Positions 1-8,280 of a DNA stretch of 64,000 nucleotides are shown here, piece after piece (the first letter of the stretch is position 1; every line of letters starts with the position of its first letter). Source of the DNA: Daejeonella lutea (GTDB lineage Bacteria; Bacteroidota; Bacteroidia; Sphingobacteriales; Sphingobacteriaceae); NCBI RefSeq assembly GCF_900168015.1, contig NZ_FUYR01000002.1, positions 578,932-642,931 on the forward strand. The letters are read 5' to 3'. The notes beneath the pieces were generated by a model. It was not told the DNA's origin. It ran no database searches and worked only from the letters and a program-made list of their open reading frames with translations. The position numbers and the translations under genes are program-made.

Positions 1-266
1 CCACCTTTCAAAACCCCAACCACACCTGTTTTAGCAACGCCAGTCTTAACCTCGATTCCAAGACTTTGCAAATGCTTCGCTACGATATCTGCAGTTCTCT
101 TTTCATTGTTTCCCAGTTCAGGATGCTGATGAAAATCCCGACGCCACGCGATAACCTTTGATTCGATCTTATCTGCAGCCAGGCTCAGCTTGTCCTTTGA
201 AAATACCGTTTGTGCCCGTCCCGGCAGTGAAATTATCAACAAGCTTATAATGAACAAGTATTTCAT
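1..266 (-). CDS. M20 family amidohydrolase (N-terminal part)
   Basis: Only the first 88 codons lie in the window; the gene runs off the left edge. Residues 1-19 form a Sec signal peptide ending in GRAQ, so the enzyme is exported. Residues 41-52 read WRRDFHQHPELG, the hallmark N-terminal motif of M20/M40 metallo-amidohydrolases (hippurate hydrolase, N-acyl amino acid or indole-acetyl amino acid hydrolases). These cleave an N-acyl amino acid bond using two metal ions. The metal ligands themselves lie outside the window, so substrate and activity cannot be judged. About 70 bases separate it from the stop codon of the next gene upstream on the same strand. Confidence 0.85.
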   Translation of the reverse strand, partial: MKYLFIISLLIISLPGRAQTVFSKDKLSLAADKIESKVIAWRRDFHQHPELGNNEKRTADIVAKHLQSLGIEVKTGVAKTGVVGVLKG

Positions 267-336
267 GACAATAATGGAGATTAGTGATCTCTAAAGTAAG
301 AAAAATCTCTAATACCGATGATTGTAGAACTGCAGA

Positions 337-2118
337 CTAAAACAAGGTTATACCAGCACTCCAGCCGATCCAGTTCCTTACATATTGGTTTGCTTTAAAT
401 GATTTAGCCGGTCCAATTCTTTTCTGAAATCCATCAGCACTGGAAACTGCAGGATCCGTACGATATACAGAATATGATGGACCAGCAAATACGCTCACCC
501 CTTTTACAATACTTAGCTGCAGGTTCAGCTGGGCTTTGCTTAGGATATTTGCCGAATCAAAATTTCCAAGATATAAACCCTGGGAAGATATCTCAGCTGA
601 TGTTGAAAATCGATCGTTAAAAATGAAGTCATGTCCGAAACCCAACCCGGCTGAAAATACCTTTTCACCATCCTTAAATGTGGCTGCACCGATTAAAATC
701 GAATACAATTTTGAATTTCCCGTCTTGATACCTGCCTGATAATTAAGCACTTCGTTTGATGATAAACTTAACTTGTGATAGCCCTTATTTATCCAATTTA
801 TCAGACCAACGCTGACACCGGAGGAAGTATCAGCAAAATTGATTAAGCCAATCTGCATCCCACGCATATCGTGAGCAAAATTAAAAATCCCACCAATCTG
901 CATGCCCCGCATTTCTTTCCCGGCGATATTGGCTATGCCGCTGATCTGCATGCCTTCTATTCTTTTAGAAATGTTTGAAATTCCACTGATCTGAACTCCA
1001 TTCATATTATTTGAAACCAAACTTGTAATTCCAGCAACCTGAATACCTTTGAGATCTTTACGAACATGATTCAGTATTCCAGCAGCCTGCCATCCATCCA
1101 CATTCTTACGAACATCATTTGCTATTCCAGCTGTCTGCACACCATGCACACTATCCAATACCGAATTTAGCAGCCCCCCAACCTGAAATCCCTGAACTGA
1201 GCCTCCTACAAGGTTTGTTAGGCCAGCAACCTGCAGGTGTTTCACATCTCCTTTGTTAATATTGAATAAACCTCCCACTTCGACTCCACCCACTCCCGCA
1301 GTATAACCGCCTAAAAGATTTAGGGATGCTTTATTAATCACCTGTGAGCTGAACATACCATGGGAGCTCATTCCTGGTATTAGCGAAGCTTGAAAAGGAC
1401 TGTTGGTAAGGAATCCGGAAATGTTCAAGCTTTGCACCCGCTGTTTAGTGGAAACTAAAAATCGTCCAATACCCAAACGCTCGACTATATTCGAGGCATA
1501 ACTTAAATAATTTCCATCCGTATATACATATCCTTCTGGCTTTACTGTAACAGTAGAAAGGAACATGATGCTTGTATCACGGTAAGCTTCTTTACTAGCC
1601 GTTAAGATTACAGACTGATAATCGCCGCGAATCCGCATCCTGAAATACCCGGCATTATCTGTTAGTGTGGATTCGAGTAAACGCTTTTCGTAGACACTAG
1701 CTTGAGGCACAGTTTTGCCCGTGAAAATGTCCACCACCTTCCCAGTTATCATGTAATGTCGTGAATCCGTTTTGATCATATCAGGCTCAATCGAAAAATG
1801 AAGTAGTGTCGATCGCAAAATGACATATCTATTGCTCTCCTTGTAGTCAACTTTTCCAAGAAATATCTTATCTAAAACATCTCGGACTGTTTGACTTTTC
1901 ACGTTTATAGTAACCAGGCTATCCCTGTTAAAAGCGTTTCCACTATAGGAAAAGTAAAAATCTCCTTTTCTCGCAATCTGGTCGAGAACTTCGCCAACTG
2001 GCTGTTTAGTGATATCAAGCGAAATCCGCTTATATAGATTAGAAATCTCAGAGGTATGCTGGGCTTTTAAACCCAGAACTATTAGCGTAAAAGCTAATAC
2101 CAAGCAAACTTTCCTCAT
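337..2118 (-). CDS. STN-domain surface-repeat protein, effector of a FecI/FecR system
   Basis: 593 aa, signal peptide 1-20 (ends LKAQ). Residues about 30-100 are an STN (secretin/TonB short N-terminal) domain, the part that in FecA-type receptors contacts FecR in the periplasm. Residues about 122-190 are a carboxypeptidase-regulatory-like beta domain. Residues 279-445 contain eleven copies of a 14-16 residue repeat (QxxGIxNxxxxxxxGM), resembling the Leptospira LA_2272-type surface repeat. The C-terminus looks like an outer-membrane beta structure ending in a hydrophobic residue plus Phe. It starts 8 bases after fecR, so it is the third gene of the sigma / anti-sigma operon. It has no TonB plug or 22-strand barrel and is much shorter than a TonB receptor. 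Domain reading is firm; a signalling role through FecR is inference from the STN domain and gene order. Confidence 0.75.
   Translation of the reverse strand: MRKVCLVLAFTLIVLGLKAQHTSEISNLYKRISLDITKQPVGEVLDQIARKGDFYFSYSGNAFNRDSLVTINVKSQTVRDVLDKIFLGKVDYKESNRYVILRSTLLHFSIEPDMIKTDSRHYMITGKVVDIFTGKTVPQASVYEKRLLESTLTDNAGYFRMRIRGDYQSVILTASKEAYRDTSIMFLSTVTVKPEGYVYTDGNYLSYASNIVERLGIGRFLVSTKQRVQSLNISGFLTNSPFQASLIPGMSSHGMFSSQVINKASLNLLGGYTAGVGGVEVGGLFNINKGDVKHLQVAGLTNLVGGSVQGFQVGGLLNSVLDSVHGVQTAGIANDVRKNVDGWQAAGILNHVRKDLKGIQVAGITSLVSNNMNGVQISGISNISKRIEGMQISGIANIAGKEMRGMQIGGIFNFAHDMRGMQIGLINFADTSSGVSVGLINWINKGYHKLSLSSNEVLNYQAGIKTGNSKLYSILIGAATFKDGEKVFSAGLGFGHDFIFNDRFSTSAEISSQGLYLGNFDSANILSKAQLNLQLSIVKGVSVFAGPSYSVYRTDPAVSSADGFQKRIGPAKSFKANQYVRNWIGWSAGITLF
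784..1284 (-). repeat. Coding repeat: about eleven 14-16 residue surface repeats
   Basis: Encodes residues 279-445 of the STN protein. Successive units share Q-x-x-G-(I/L)-x-N and end in a Gly followed by a hydrophobic residue. Unit length drifts between 14 and 16 codons, so this is a diverged protein repeat and not a perfect DNA repeat. Confidence 0.8.
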
Positions 2119-2126
2119 TCTGAAAA

Positions 2127-3083
2127 CTATCGGAGTATTATCTTGCCATTTTCCTTCACAGCATTGATCTTAAATGTTTGCGTGATCACCCGTAGGATCT
2201 CCTCAAGTGATTCGTCCTCAAATGTTGTATTCAAGGAAAGGTTTTTATGCTGATCATTCTCAATTATAATGTTGGATTCGTAAGCCTCATTAAGAACTTC
2301 CACAACCCGCCATAAGGGTGTATTATCCGCAACAAATATTTTGCTTCTGTAAAATTTGTAAAGCTTGTCCGTATTCGGCTTTTTACGAAGTATGGGGTTA
2401 TTGTTATCAATTGAAACTCTTTCCCCTGCTCTTAACTCAACCATCCGACCTGCTTTGGCCACCTGAACAATCCCGGTTTCAACAATAATTTCGGTTATGT
2501 GGCTATTATGTTTTACATTAAATGATGTTCCCACAACTCTTACAACAACTTCGTCTGCTTCTATTATAAAAGGCTTTGATTTGTCTGCAGTTACATTGAA
2601 GAACACTTCGCCTTTTTCTAATTTGACACTACGGGTATCTCCGGTAAATTTCCGGGAATAAGCAATTCGTGAATTTTTGTTTAGCGTCACTTCCGAACCA
2701 TCGGGTAAGGTTTCTTTACGAACCAAGTTTCCCGATTCTAACGTTGCGTATCCATTATTCACTGTGGAGTAAAAGGTCCAGGCTGCGGCAACTATAAAAA
2801 CAACCGCAGCAATCTTTAACCAGCTGTAATCTCTCCTAATTGAGCGTAAATTAGGTTTAACGACTTTTCGATGACCTGATACTTTTGTTTTGAAGTTGTC
2901 CCAGGCTTTATCGGCGTCGGCAGTTCTTGAAGTTTCCAGTTCTTTGCTACTCGACCAAATAAGCTCAAATCTTTTAAATTCTTTCTCATTTTCAGGACCA
3001 GCCGCAATCCATTCTTTCACCCGCTCCTCCTCATTCGCAGTTGTCTCTTGTAAAAGGTATTTAATAATCAGATCCTCGCTCAT
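2127..3083 (-). CDS. FecR family anti-sigma factor
   Basis: 318 aa. The cytoplasmic N-terminus (1-85) should bind the sigma factor. One membrane helix spans about 89-107. The periplasmic FecR domain (about 115-215) carries the family signature TLPDGSEVTLNKNSRI, and a DUF4974 domain (about 250-318) ends the protein. In FecIR systems the periplasmic end is touched by the STN domain of an outer-membrane partner, which releases or activates the sigma factor. The gene starts 1 base after the sigma-factor stop codon and is followed 8 bases later by the STN protein, so the three are almost certainly co-transcribed and translationally coupled. Confidence 0.95.
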   Translation of the reverse strand: MSEDLIIKYLLQETTANEEERVKEWIAAGPENEKEFKRFELIWSSSKELETSRTADADKAWDNFKTKVSGHRKVVKPNLRSIRRDYSWLKIAAVVFIVAAAWTFYSTVNNGYATLESGNLVRKETLPDGSEVTLNKNSRIAYSRKFTGDTRSVKLEKGEVFFNVTADKSKPFIIEADEVVVRVVGTSFNVKHNSHITEIIVETGIVQVAKAGRMVELRAGERVSIDNNNPILRKKPNTDKLYKFYRSKIFVADNTPLWRVVEVLNEAYESNIIIENDQHKNLSLNTTFEDESLEEILRVITQTFKINAVKENGKIILR

Positions 3084-3084
3084 G

Positions 3085-3672
3085 CTAGCCTCTTAAAATA
3101 TCTTTGTAATGCATAAACAATAATAAAATCGGCAGAAAATCAACAAGCTTAATTCTAAGGATCTTTAATGCCTTACCCATCTGATTCTCGACCGTCTTGA
3201 TAGAAATTCCTAATTCTTCCGCAATTTCCCGGTATTTCAAATCTTCAAAACGGCTCATCTGAAAGATGGTTCGGCATTGTTCAGGCAGCTGATTAAGCGC
3301 CACTTGCAAACGATCTTGTAGCTCAGTCAGTATTAATTTATCTGATGAGTTTTCTGACTGCTCGTTCATTATAAAAGCCGCGTGGTCCTGATACTTAGTT
3401 TTTATCTTTTTATGCTTGATGTAGTTTAGACAGTCATTGTGAACACATTTATAGAGATATGCTTTGACTGAAATTTGTACATCAAGAAGATCCCTTTTTT
3501 CCCATATCCTCACAAAGACATTTTGGACAATTTCCTCTGCATAGCTGTCATGATAAAGCATTACGCTCGCGTATGAGTGCAGTGCTCCGAAATGAGCTTT
3601 AAAAAGCTCCTCAAAAGCATTGTCATCGTAAGCTGACGCTTTTTTTTCTTTATGATGACCTAAAATTTCCAC
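3085..3672 (-). CDS. ECF sigma factor, FecI-like (Bacteroides expansion family)
   Basis: 195 aa. Region 2 lies at about 22-90, with DSYAEEIVQNVFVRIWEKR matching the sigma-70 region 2 core; region 4 at about 130-180 includes the HTH around REIAEELGISIKTVENQM. It has the hydrophobic C-terminal tail typical of this Bacteroidota family. The start codon is GTG; a TATATTTG box lies 15-22 bases upstream. It heads the operon with fecR and the STN protein. The regulon is unknown, but its closest partner genes encode surface-repeat proteins and not the usual SusC/SusD pair. Confidence 0.95.
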   Translation of the reverse strand: MEILGHHKEKKASAYDDNAFEELFKAHFGALHSYASVMLYHDSYAEEIVQNVFVRIWEKRDLLDVQISVKAYLYKCVHNDCLNYIKHKKIKTKYQDHAAFIMNEQSENSSDKLILTELQDRLQVALNQLPEQCRTIFQMSRFEDLKYREIAEELGISIKTVENQMGKALKILRIKLVDFLPILLLFMHYKDILRG

Positions 3673-3686
3673 CCGTTAATGTTAAC

Positions 3687-3694
3687 CAAATATA
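3687..3694 (-). promoter_or_regulatory. Candidate -7 element of the sigma/anti-sigma operon
   Basis: On the minus strand this reads TATATTTG, a perfect match to the Bacteroidota -7 consensus TAnnTTTG, 15 bases before the GTG start of the sigma gene. The nearest TTG for a -33 element lies about 25 bases further upstream, longer than the usual 19-21, so support is partial. Confidence 0.4.
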
Positions 3695-3753
3695 TCAGAT
3701 ATCAGTTGCTTTAGATATTCAATCTGAATGATTTGTTACATGAAAAGGTGACC

Positions 3754-4761
3754 TTACTTTCTTATCACATCTCGAGATGAAGTTCTTATTTTCTTCAATT
3801 TATAATTCTGAATCATGGAAGGGCTGGCGAAAATATAGAAAAGTTTCCGACGGAATGTCCGAGCATTTTTTACATCGTCAATCATATCGAAATACTCATG
3901 GAAATTTAACACCAATGGATTAATCTTGTGATTTAAACCGGTGGTTAATCCATAATTTGGCAACTCTTGTTCGTATTGAAATGATTTGAATATATGATCC
4001 CAAATCATAAAGGTTGCACCGAAATTTTTGTCAAGATATTTCTCGTTGCTGCCATGGTGCACTCTATGATTTGAGGGCGTCCCGAAATGCTTTTCTATGA
4101 AGGGATGGAGCTTTCCAATCGATTCGGTATGTACCCAAAACTGATAAAGGACCCCTAATTGGTTAGCAATGAAAAACACGAGCGGATGAAAACCCAAGAC
4201 CATTAAAGGAAGAAAGAATATTATTTTAATATGCTGTACCCAGCTCACCCGAAAAGACACAGTCAGGTTGTAATATTCAGCCGAATGGTGTACCACGTGC
4301 GTTGCCCAAAAGAATCGGTTATAATGGGCTATACGATGTGCCCAATAGCTGCAAAAATCATAAATGATATAGCAGGGTACCAGGGTCCACCAATGAAATT
4401 CAATTCTCCAAGGTATGAGTTTATAGATCCAGACAGCTCCATAAAACAGTACAATCTTCAGCACCAAATTAATAAAAAGGCTTCCAACCCCTGTTATGAT
4501 GGAACCTATTGTTTCTTCAACATCATAATTGTTGTGATGTTGAATTCGTGAGAAAAGGAATTCGGCAAGAGTTAATAGACATACGACAGGCACCGCATAA
4601 AGTAGTATGTCGGGCGAAGTTTCCTGCAAGTGATAAACATCTTGCAGTGGGATAGCTGTTGCTCCAAAGAATGAAAGAATCATGTTATATGTTTGTTTTG
4701 ATATCGTTACCAGCAATAAAACCAGCAACGATATCATTTTTTGTAAACCCGGTGCCACCAC
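3754..4761 (-). CDS. Fatty acid hydroxylase / sterol desaturase family membrane protein
   Basis: 335 aa with several hydrophobic segments (about 5-35, 50-70, 85-115, 125-140, 180-205). The eight-histidine di-iron motif is visible: H142-x3-H146, H155-x2-H158-H159, and H232-x2-H235-H236 (NHRVHHG). Family members use O2 and two irons to hydroxylate or desaturate lipid chains, sterols or carotenoids in the membrane. The lipid substrate cannot be told from sequence. It sits 12 bases downstream of the GIN-domain lipoprotein gene on the same strand, suggesting joint transcription. An internal ATG at codon 9 is a possible alternative start. Confidence 0.9.
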   Translation of the reverse strand: MVAPGLQKMISLLVLLLVTISKQTYNMILSFFGATAIPLQDVYHLQETSPDILLYAVPVVCLLTLAEFLFSRIQHHNNYDVEETIGSIITGVGSLFINLVLKIVLFYGAVWIYKLIPWRIEFHWWTLVPCYIIYDFCSYWAHRIAHYNRFFWATHVVHHSAEYYNLTVSFRVSWVQHIKIIFFLPLMVLGFHPLVFFIANQLGVLYQFWVHTESIGKLHPFIEKHFGTPSNHRVHHGSNEKYLDKNFGATFMIWDHIFKSFQYEQELPNYGLTTGLNHKINPLVLNFHEYFDMIDDVKNARTFRRKLFYIFASPSMIQNYKLKKIRTSSRDVIRK

Positions 4762-4773
4762 TAAAGGCTGTTC

Positions 4774-5424
4774 CTAAAACTTTATGACTTGTCCGCTTCC
4801 ACTAACCTCTGAATCAACCGTGGCGTTTCCTGTATAGTATACTTTGCCGCTTCCGCTAATGCGAGCTTTAAGTGTATTTTGAACATTCATCCTTACGTCG
4901 CCGCTTCCGCTGATCCGAACGTCACCCTTTTTCGCGATGATGTTTTCCATTTGAACATCACCGGAACCAGATATATCAACATTTACTTCATTTGCTGTAA
5001 ACGAACCCCTAACATTCGTTTTCGACGAGCCGCTAATGCTTAAACGAAAAAGGTCTTGTGCCGGAAAATTACCATCAATCCATAATCTGCCGCTTCCACT
5101 CATAGCTGCTTTATTCAATGCAGGAAGTGTCACAAATACCTCGATATCATCGTTATGAACATTTACATGTTCGTAACCAAGATTGATTACCCCATTGTGT
5201 ATCTCAGTTTTGTAACGCGGGATAAGATTAGCGGAACCTCTGATTTCGACTTTGTAAGTTGATCCATAGGCTATCGTGATAGGATTTGATCCACTGCTAC
5301 TTACTCCTGTAAAAGTTCCTGGCTGACGTACATCAGAAATAATATTGCCATCCGCAGTTAATCTGTCTTTAGTACACGAAATGCTTAATAAGCTTAAAAT
5401 TGCGATAAATAGTATAGTTCTCAT
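4774..5424 (-). CDS. GIN domain (DUF2807) lipoprotein
   Basis: 216 aa. A lipoprotein signal peptide ends at LLSISC, so Cys17 is the likely lipidated residue. The rest is a head-GIN/DUF2807 domain with recurrent ISGSGDVRM-like turns every 15-20 residues, typical of a right-handed beta-helix. Members are surface or periplasmic proteins, often described as putative adhesins and without known activity. It lies 30 bases downstream of a surface-repeat protein gene and 12 bases upstream of the fatty acid hydroxylase, so all three may form one transcript. Confidence 0.88.
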   Translation of the reverse strand: MRTILFIAILSLLSISCTKDRLTADGNIISDVRQPGTFTGVSSSGSNPITIAYGSTYKVEIRGSANLIPRYKTEIHNGVINLGYEHVNVHNDDIEVFVTLPALNKAAMSGSGRLWIDGNFPAQDLFRLSISGSSKTNVRGSFTANEVNVDISGSGDVQMENIIAKKGDVRISGSGDVRMNVQNTLKARISGSGKVYYTGNATVDSEVSGSGQVIKF

Positions 5425-5454
5425 AATTGTGTTTTTATTGTTTGTATTTGATTT

Positions 5455-6615
5455 TTAAAAAAGAATATTTATGCCACCAGTATATCCGACGTAGATTCCC
5501 TGGAAGTTATTCCCCCACCGGTTCTCCCAGGTCTTAATATATCTGGAAGTCAGCGCTCGTCCTTCAGAAGTGTTTGTGTTGACATAGTTAAATACTGGTC
5601 CCCCAAATATCTCAAGGAACTTAACCGGTCGGATGGAGGGCATGAATTTGAAAGAGCTTTTAAAATACTCTCCCGACCAAAAGCTTTCTAAAGTAAGAGT
5701 GCTTAATTCGGCGTTGATTCTGAAAACACCGGAGTTAGTCAGATGCGCTCCAAGCCCAAGTTCAAAAGCATATACTTCATCCTGGTTCTTGAAATTGTAT
5801 CCAGCGCCAATTATTCCATAAAGGACTTTCCCACCTGATCTGAAAGTTGCCAGGGCATTCCGGCTTTCGTCAGCACTGAAGCCAATCGATTGCTCACCGT
5901 TTTTTATGATATTGATTAAGCCGATTGGATGATCGCTACTGTCAGCAATGTTCATGAACCCTGCAATCTGAACACCCTTAATCTTTTTGGCTACATTAAT
6001 AAATCCTGCTATCTGTGATCCCCTCACATCTTCCGCAGTGTTATTAAATCCCGCGATCTGAGTTCCATTCACACGCTTAGCAACATTACTGAACCCAGCC
6101 ATTTGCGTCCCTGAAAGATTTTGGGAGACATTGGAGAATCCAGCGATTTGCGTTCCCCTCATATCAGTAGCGCGATTCAAAAACCCAGAAAATTGAGCGC
6201 CTTCAACATTCTTTAAGGCGATATTGGTAAAGCCAGCAAACTGCAGGCCCTTACCCTGACCGTATATATTCATAAAGCCTGCGAACATCATACCCGTTGC
6301 TTTCTTGCCAACGTGATTTGAAAAGCCCGCGAACTGCAGGCCCCGCGCATCATGCCGAACAACATTCGAAAACCCTGCGAATGTTAAACCTTGTTCAGCT
6401 GCTGAAACCCCTGCAAGTAAATTGAAGGAAAATTGATTTGTATCCGCAACGGCGTGGGTTCCATTTGTGCTTATTGGATAAATGAGGCCTATGTTTACTT
6501 TTTCTGCAGTAATAATCTGAGCATTTGAGCTGATGTAAAAGGCCATGAGCGTGAGAAAAACTATCAGTGCTTTTAGTGACAGTTCAATTTTTGATTGTGT
6601 AAATTGTAATTTCAT
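5455..6615 (-). CDS. Surface-repeat protein (LA_2272-like), paralogue without STN domain
   Basis: 386 aa from the ATG at 6615; a longer in-frame start at 6648 would add 11 residues before a normal signal peptide (residues 1-33, ending SSNAQ) and is less likely. Residues 77-236 hold ten units of 15-16 residues with the pattern QxAGFxNxAxxxxG. The C-terminal 150 residues resemble those of the STN protein at 337-2118: both have a segment starting SIGFSADESRN / KLSLSSNEV, then a GAGYNF-like strand, and end in ILF or TLF. The two are diverged paralogues, but this one lacks the STN and regulatory domains. Probably an outer-membrane or surface protein; function unknown. Confidence 0.8.
   Translation of the reverse strand: MKLQFTQSKIELSLKALIVFLTLMAFYISSNAQIITAEKVNIGLIYPISTNGTHAVADTNQFSFNLLAGVSAAEQGLTFAGFSNVVRHDARGLQFAGFSNHVGKKATGMMFAGFMNIYGQGKGLQFAGFTNIALKNVEGAQFSGFLNRATDMRGTQIAGFSNVSQNLSGTQMAGFSNVAKRVNGTQIAGFNNTAEDVRGSQIAGFINVAKKIKGVQIAGFMNIADSSDHPIGLINIIKNGEQSIGFSADESRNALATFRSGGKVLYGIIGAGYNFKNQDEVYAFELGLGAHLTNSGVFRINAELSTLTLESFWSGEYFKSSFKFMPSIRPVKFLEIFGGPVFNYVNTNTSEGRALTSRYIKTWENRWGNNFQGIYVGYTGGINILF
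5908..6387 (-). repeat. Coding repeat: ten 15-16 residue AGF-N units
   Basis: Encodes residues 77-236 of the surface-repeat protein. The units are more uniform than those in the STN paralogue (Q-I/F-A-G-F-x-N-x-A), consistent with more recent unit duplication or stronger homogenisation. Confidence 0.8.
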
Positions 6616-6634
6616 TTTTGTGATATTTTGGGAT

Positions 6635-6660
6635 GAGACAACCGTCAAAGGATTTACCCC
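6635..6660 (-). promoter_or_regulatory. Candidate ECF-type promoter of the surface-repeat gene
   Basis: Reading the minus strand there is GGGGTAAA at 6660-6653, a 13-base spacer, then GTCTC at 6639-6635, with the ATG 20 bases further on. GTAA-like -35 and GTC-like -10 elements are the usual ECF sigma pattern. No TAnnTTTG box is present here. That the FecI-like sigma encoded at 3085-3672 reads it is inference. Confidence 0.35.
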
Positions 6661-6882
6661 TACTCGAGAGTAAAATTTTTTTTAACGACTGGTTTAAACA
6701 TCTTACGCTTCCTGCGAAGCGAGGAAAAATTCGAAAAATTGCTGTCCGGCAACAATTCAATGCTTTTTGTTTCGTTAGCATTCGTCTGATAATAAATATG
6801 ATTTGTTGTTGAATGGCGTCTTCACGCTTATTGATCAGAGCTTTTTCCTTATCTTTCCAGCTTCAATTGAAATAACCAATTC

Positions 6883-8196
6883 ATGAAATCTTTTAAAATA
6901 TTAATCGCTCTTCTGTTTATAAGTCAGATTACCTTCGCTCAAAGCATTATCAGCCTCATCAATCGCGCTGACGCATTTTTCGACACGATGGATAAAGGTA
7001 AGTTCGAAGAGGCTCACGGCTTTTTCGATGAAAGCGTAAAGGACAAGATATCGGCAGACGAGCTTAAACTTTTCTGGTTGAGGCTGGGAAATTCACTCGG
7101 AACTTATGAATCTGTAGACGGCGCTCAAAATAAAACACAGGGAGAGTTCTTCCAGGTAACTTTAGATTGCGTTTTCACTAAAGGTTCCCAGGGATTTACT
7201 TTTATTTTCAACAAATCTGAAAAGCTGGTTGGCTTTTTTGTAGCTCCAACTACTACCGAAGCTGTGTATGCAGCTCCTGCATATGCTGATACTAACTTGT
7301 ATTCTCAAAAAGAAGTTCAGATTAAATTTGCAGGCGGACAAATGGCTGGTATGCTAACAACCCCGAAAGGTGTTACGAATTTTCCAATCGTTGTATTTGT
7401 TCATGGATCGGGGCCAGCTGATATGGACGAAACGGTGGGTCCTAACAAACCTTTTAAAGATCTTGCCGCCGGATTAGCGGCGAAAGGCATTGCAAGTATT
7501 CGCTATGTAAAACGCTCAATGGTTTACCCCAATTCTTTTGTGAAATCGTTTACTGTTAAAGAGGAGGTGTTGGATGATGCGATGACGGCAATAGCCTTGG
7601 CAAGAACTACTCAAGGGGTGAATAAAGGCCAGATTTATGTAATGGGCCACAGCCTCGGGGGGATGCTTGCTCCACGCATTGCTGGGTTAGCACCCGATTT
7701 AGCAGGGATAATACTTGCTGCTGCCCCTGCGAGAAAGCTGTCGGACGTTATTGCTGAACAGAATAGGTATCTTTATGTTGCTTCAGGTGATACAACATCG
7801 TCGACCAAACAACAATTTCAGGCCACAGCAAATGAGATCGAACGTTCAAAAATGTTGAAGCTTGGTGATATTGCTCCTGACTCAGTTATACTTTCCGCTC
7901 CGGCATCGTACTGGATAGACATTAATAATTATGACCAGCTTGCTGCTGCAAAGAAACTAACCAAAAAAGTACTTGTGGTGCAGGGAGAGAAGGATTTCCA
8001 GGTTTCGCTACAGGATTATAATATTTGGCGTGCAGCTTTAGCAGCGAATAAGAACGTTACGTTCAAGCTTTATCCGGATTTGAATCACCTCTTATCTTCG
8101 CAAAAAGATAAAGGAACTGGATTGCAATATCGTACGCCAGCCAATGTTTCTGCAAAACTCATTGATGATATCGCGCTTTGGATTAAGGGAAAATAA
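6883..8196 (+). CDS. Secreted alpha/beta hydrolase with N-terminal DUF3887
   Basis: 437 aa. Signal peptide 1-20 (ends TFAQ). Residues about 25-120 form a DUF3887 domain (NTF2-like fold); residues 145-437 are an alpha/beta hydrolase. Seen: oxyanion segment FVHGSGPAD near 173-180, nucleophile elbow GHSLGG with Ser257, an acid in VVQGEKDF near the C-terminus and the catalytic His in LNHLL. Enzymes with this layout act as serine esterases or acyl hydrolases in the periplasm; the substrate is unknown. It faces the MFS gene and is probably monocistronic. Confidence 0.9.
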   Translation: MKSFKILIALLFISQITFAQSIISLINRADAFFDTMDKGKFEEAHGFFDESVKDKISADELKLFWLRLGNSLGTYESVDGAQNKTQGEFFQVTLDCVFTKGSQGFTFIFNKSEKLVGFFVAPTTTEAVYAAPAYADTNLYSQKEVQIKFAGGQMAGMLTTPKGVTNFPIVVFVHGSGPADMDETVGPNKPFKDLAAGLAAKGIASIRYVKRSMVYPNSFVKSFTVKEEVLDDAMTAIALARTTQGVNKGQIYVMGHSLGGMLAPRIAGLAPDLAGIILAAAPARKLSDVIAEQNRYLYVASGDTTSSTKQQFQATANEIERSKMLKLGDIAPDSVILSAPASYWIDINNYDQLAAAKKLTKKVLVVQGEKDFQVSLQDYNIWRAALAANKNVTFKLYPDLNHLLSSQKDKGTGLQYRTPANVSAKLIDDIALWIKGK

Positions 8197-8255
8197 AGCC
8201 AGTAACTCGTTAGGTTTCTTGGAAGGTTAAAATGCTACCTAATAGAAAACTTTTT

Positions 8256-8280
8256 CGCCAGATCAGGCGGTTTTTGTTTT
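8256..8280 (+). terminator. Short rho-independent terminator after the hydrolase gene
   Basis: CGCC (8256-8259), six-base loop, GGCG (8266-8269), followed by a G and a T-rich run to 8280. The stem is only 4 bp and overlaps the last codons of the convergent MFS gene, so efficiency is doubtful. Confidence 0.4.

Noticed and set aside
784-1284. Repetitive DNA that could be taken for a CRISPR array (also 5908-6387)
   Set aside because: The units are diverged, 42-48 bases long, with no constant repeat or spacer border, and read through in one frame as a 14-16 residue protein repeat.
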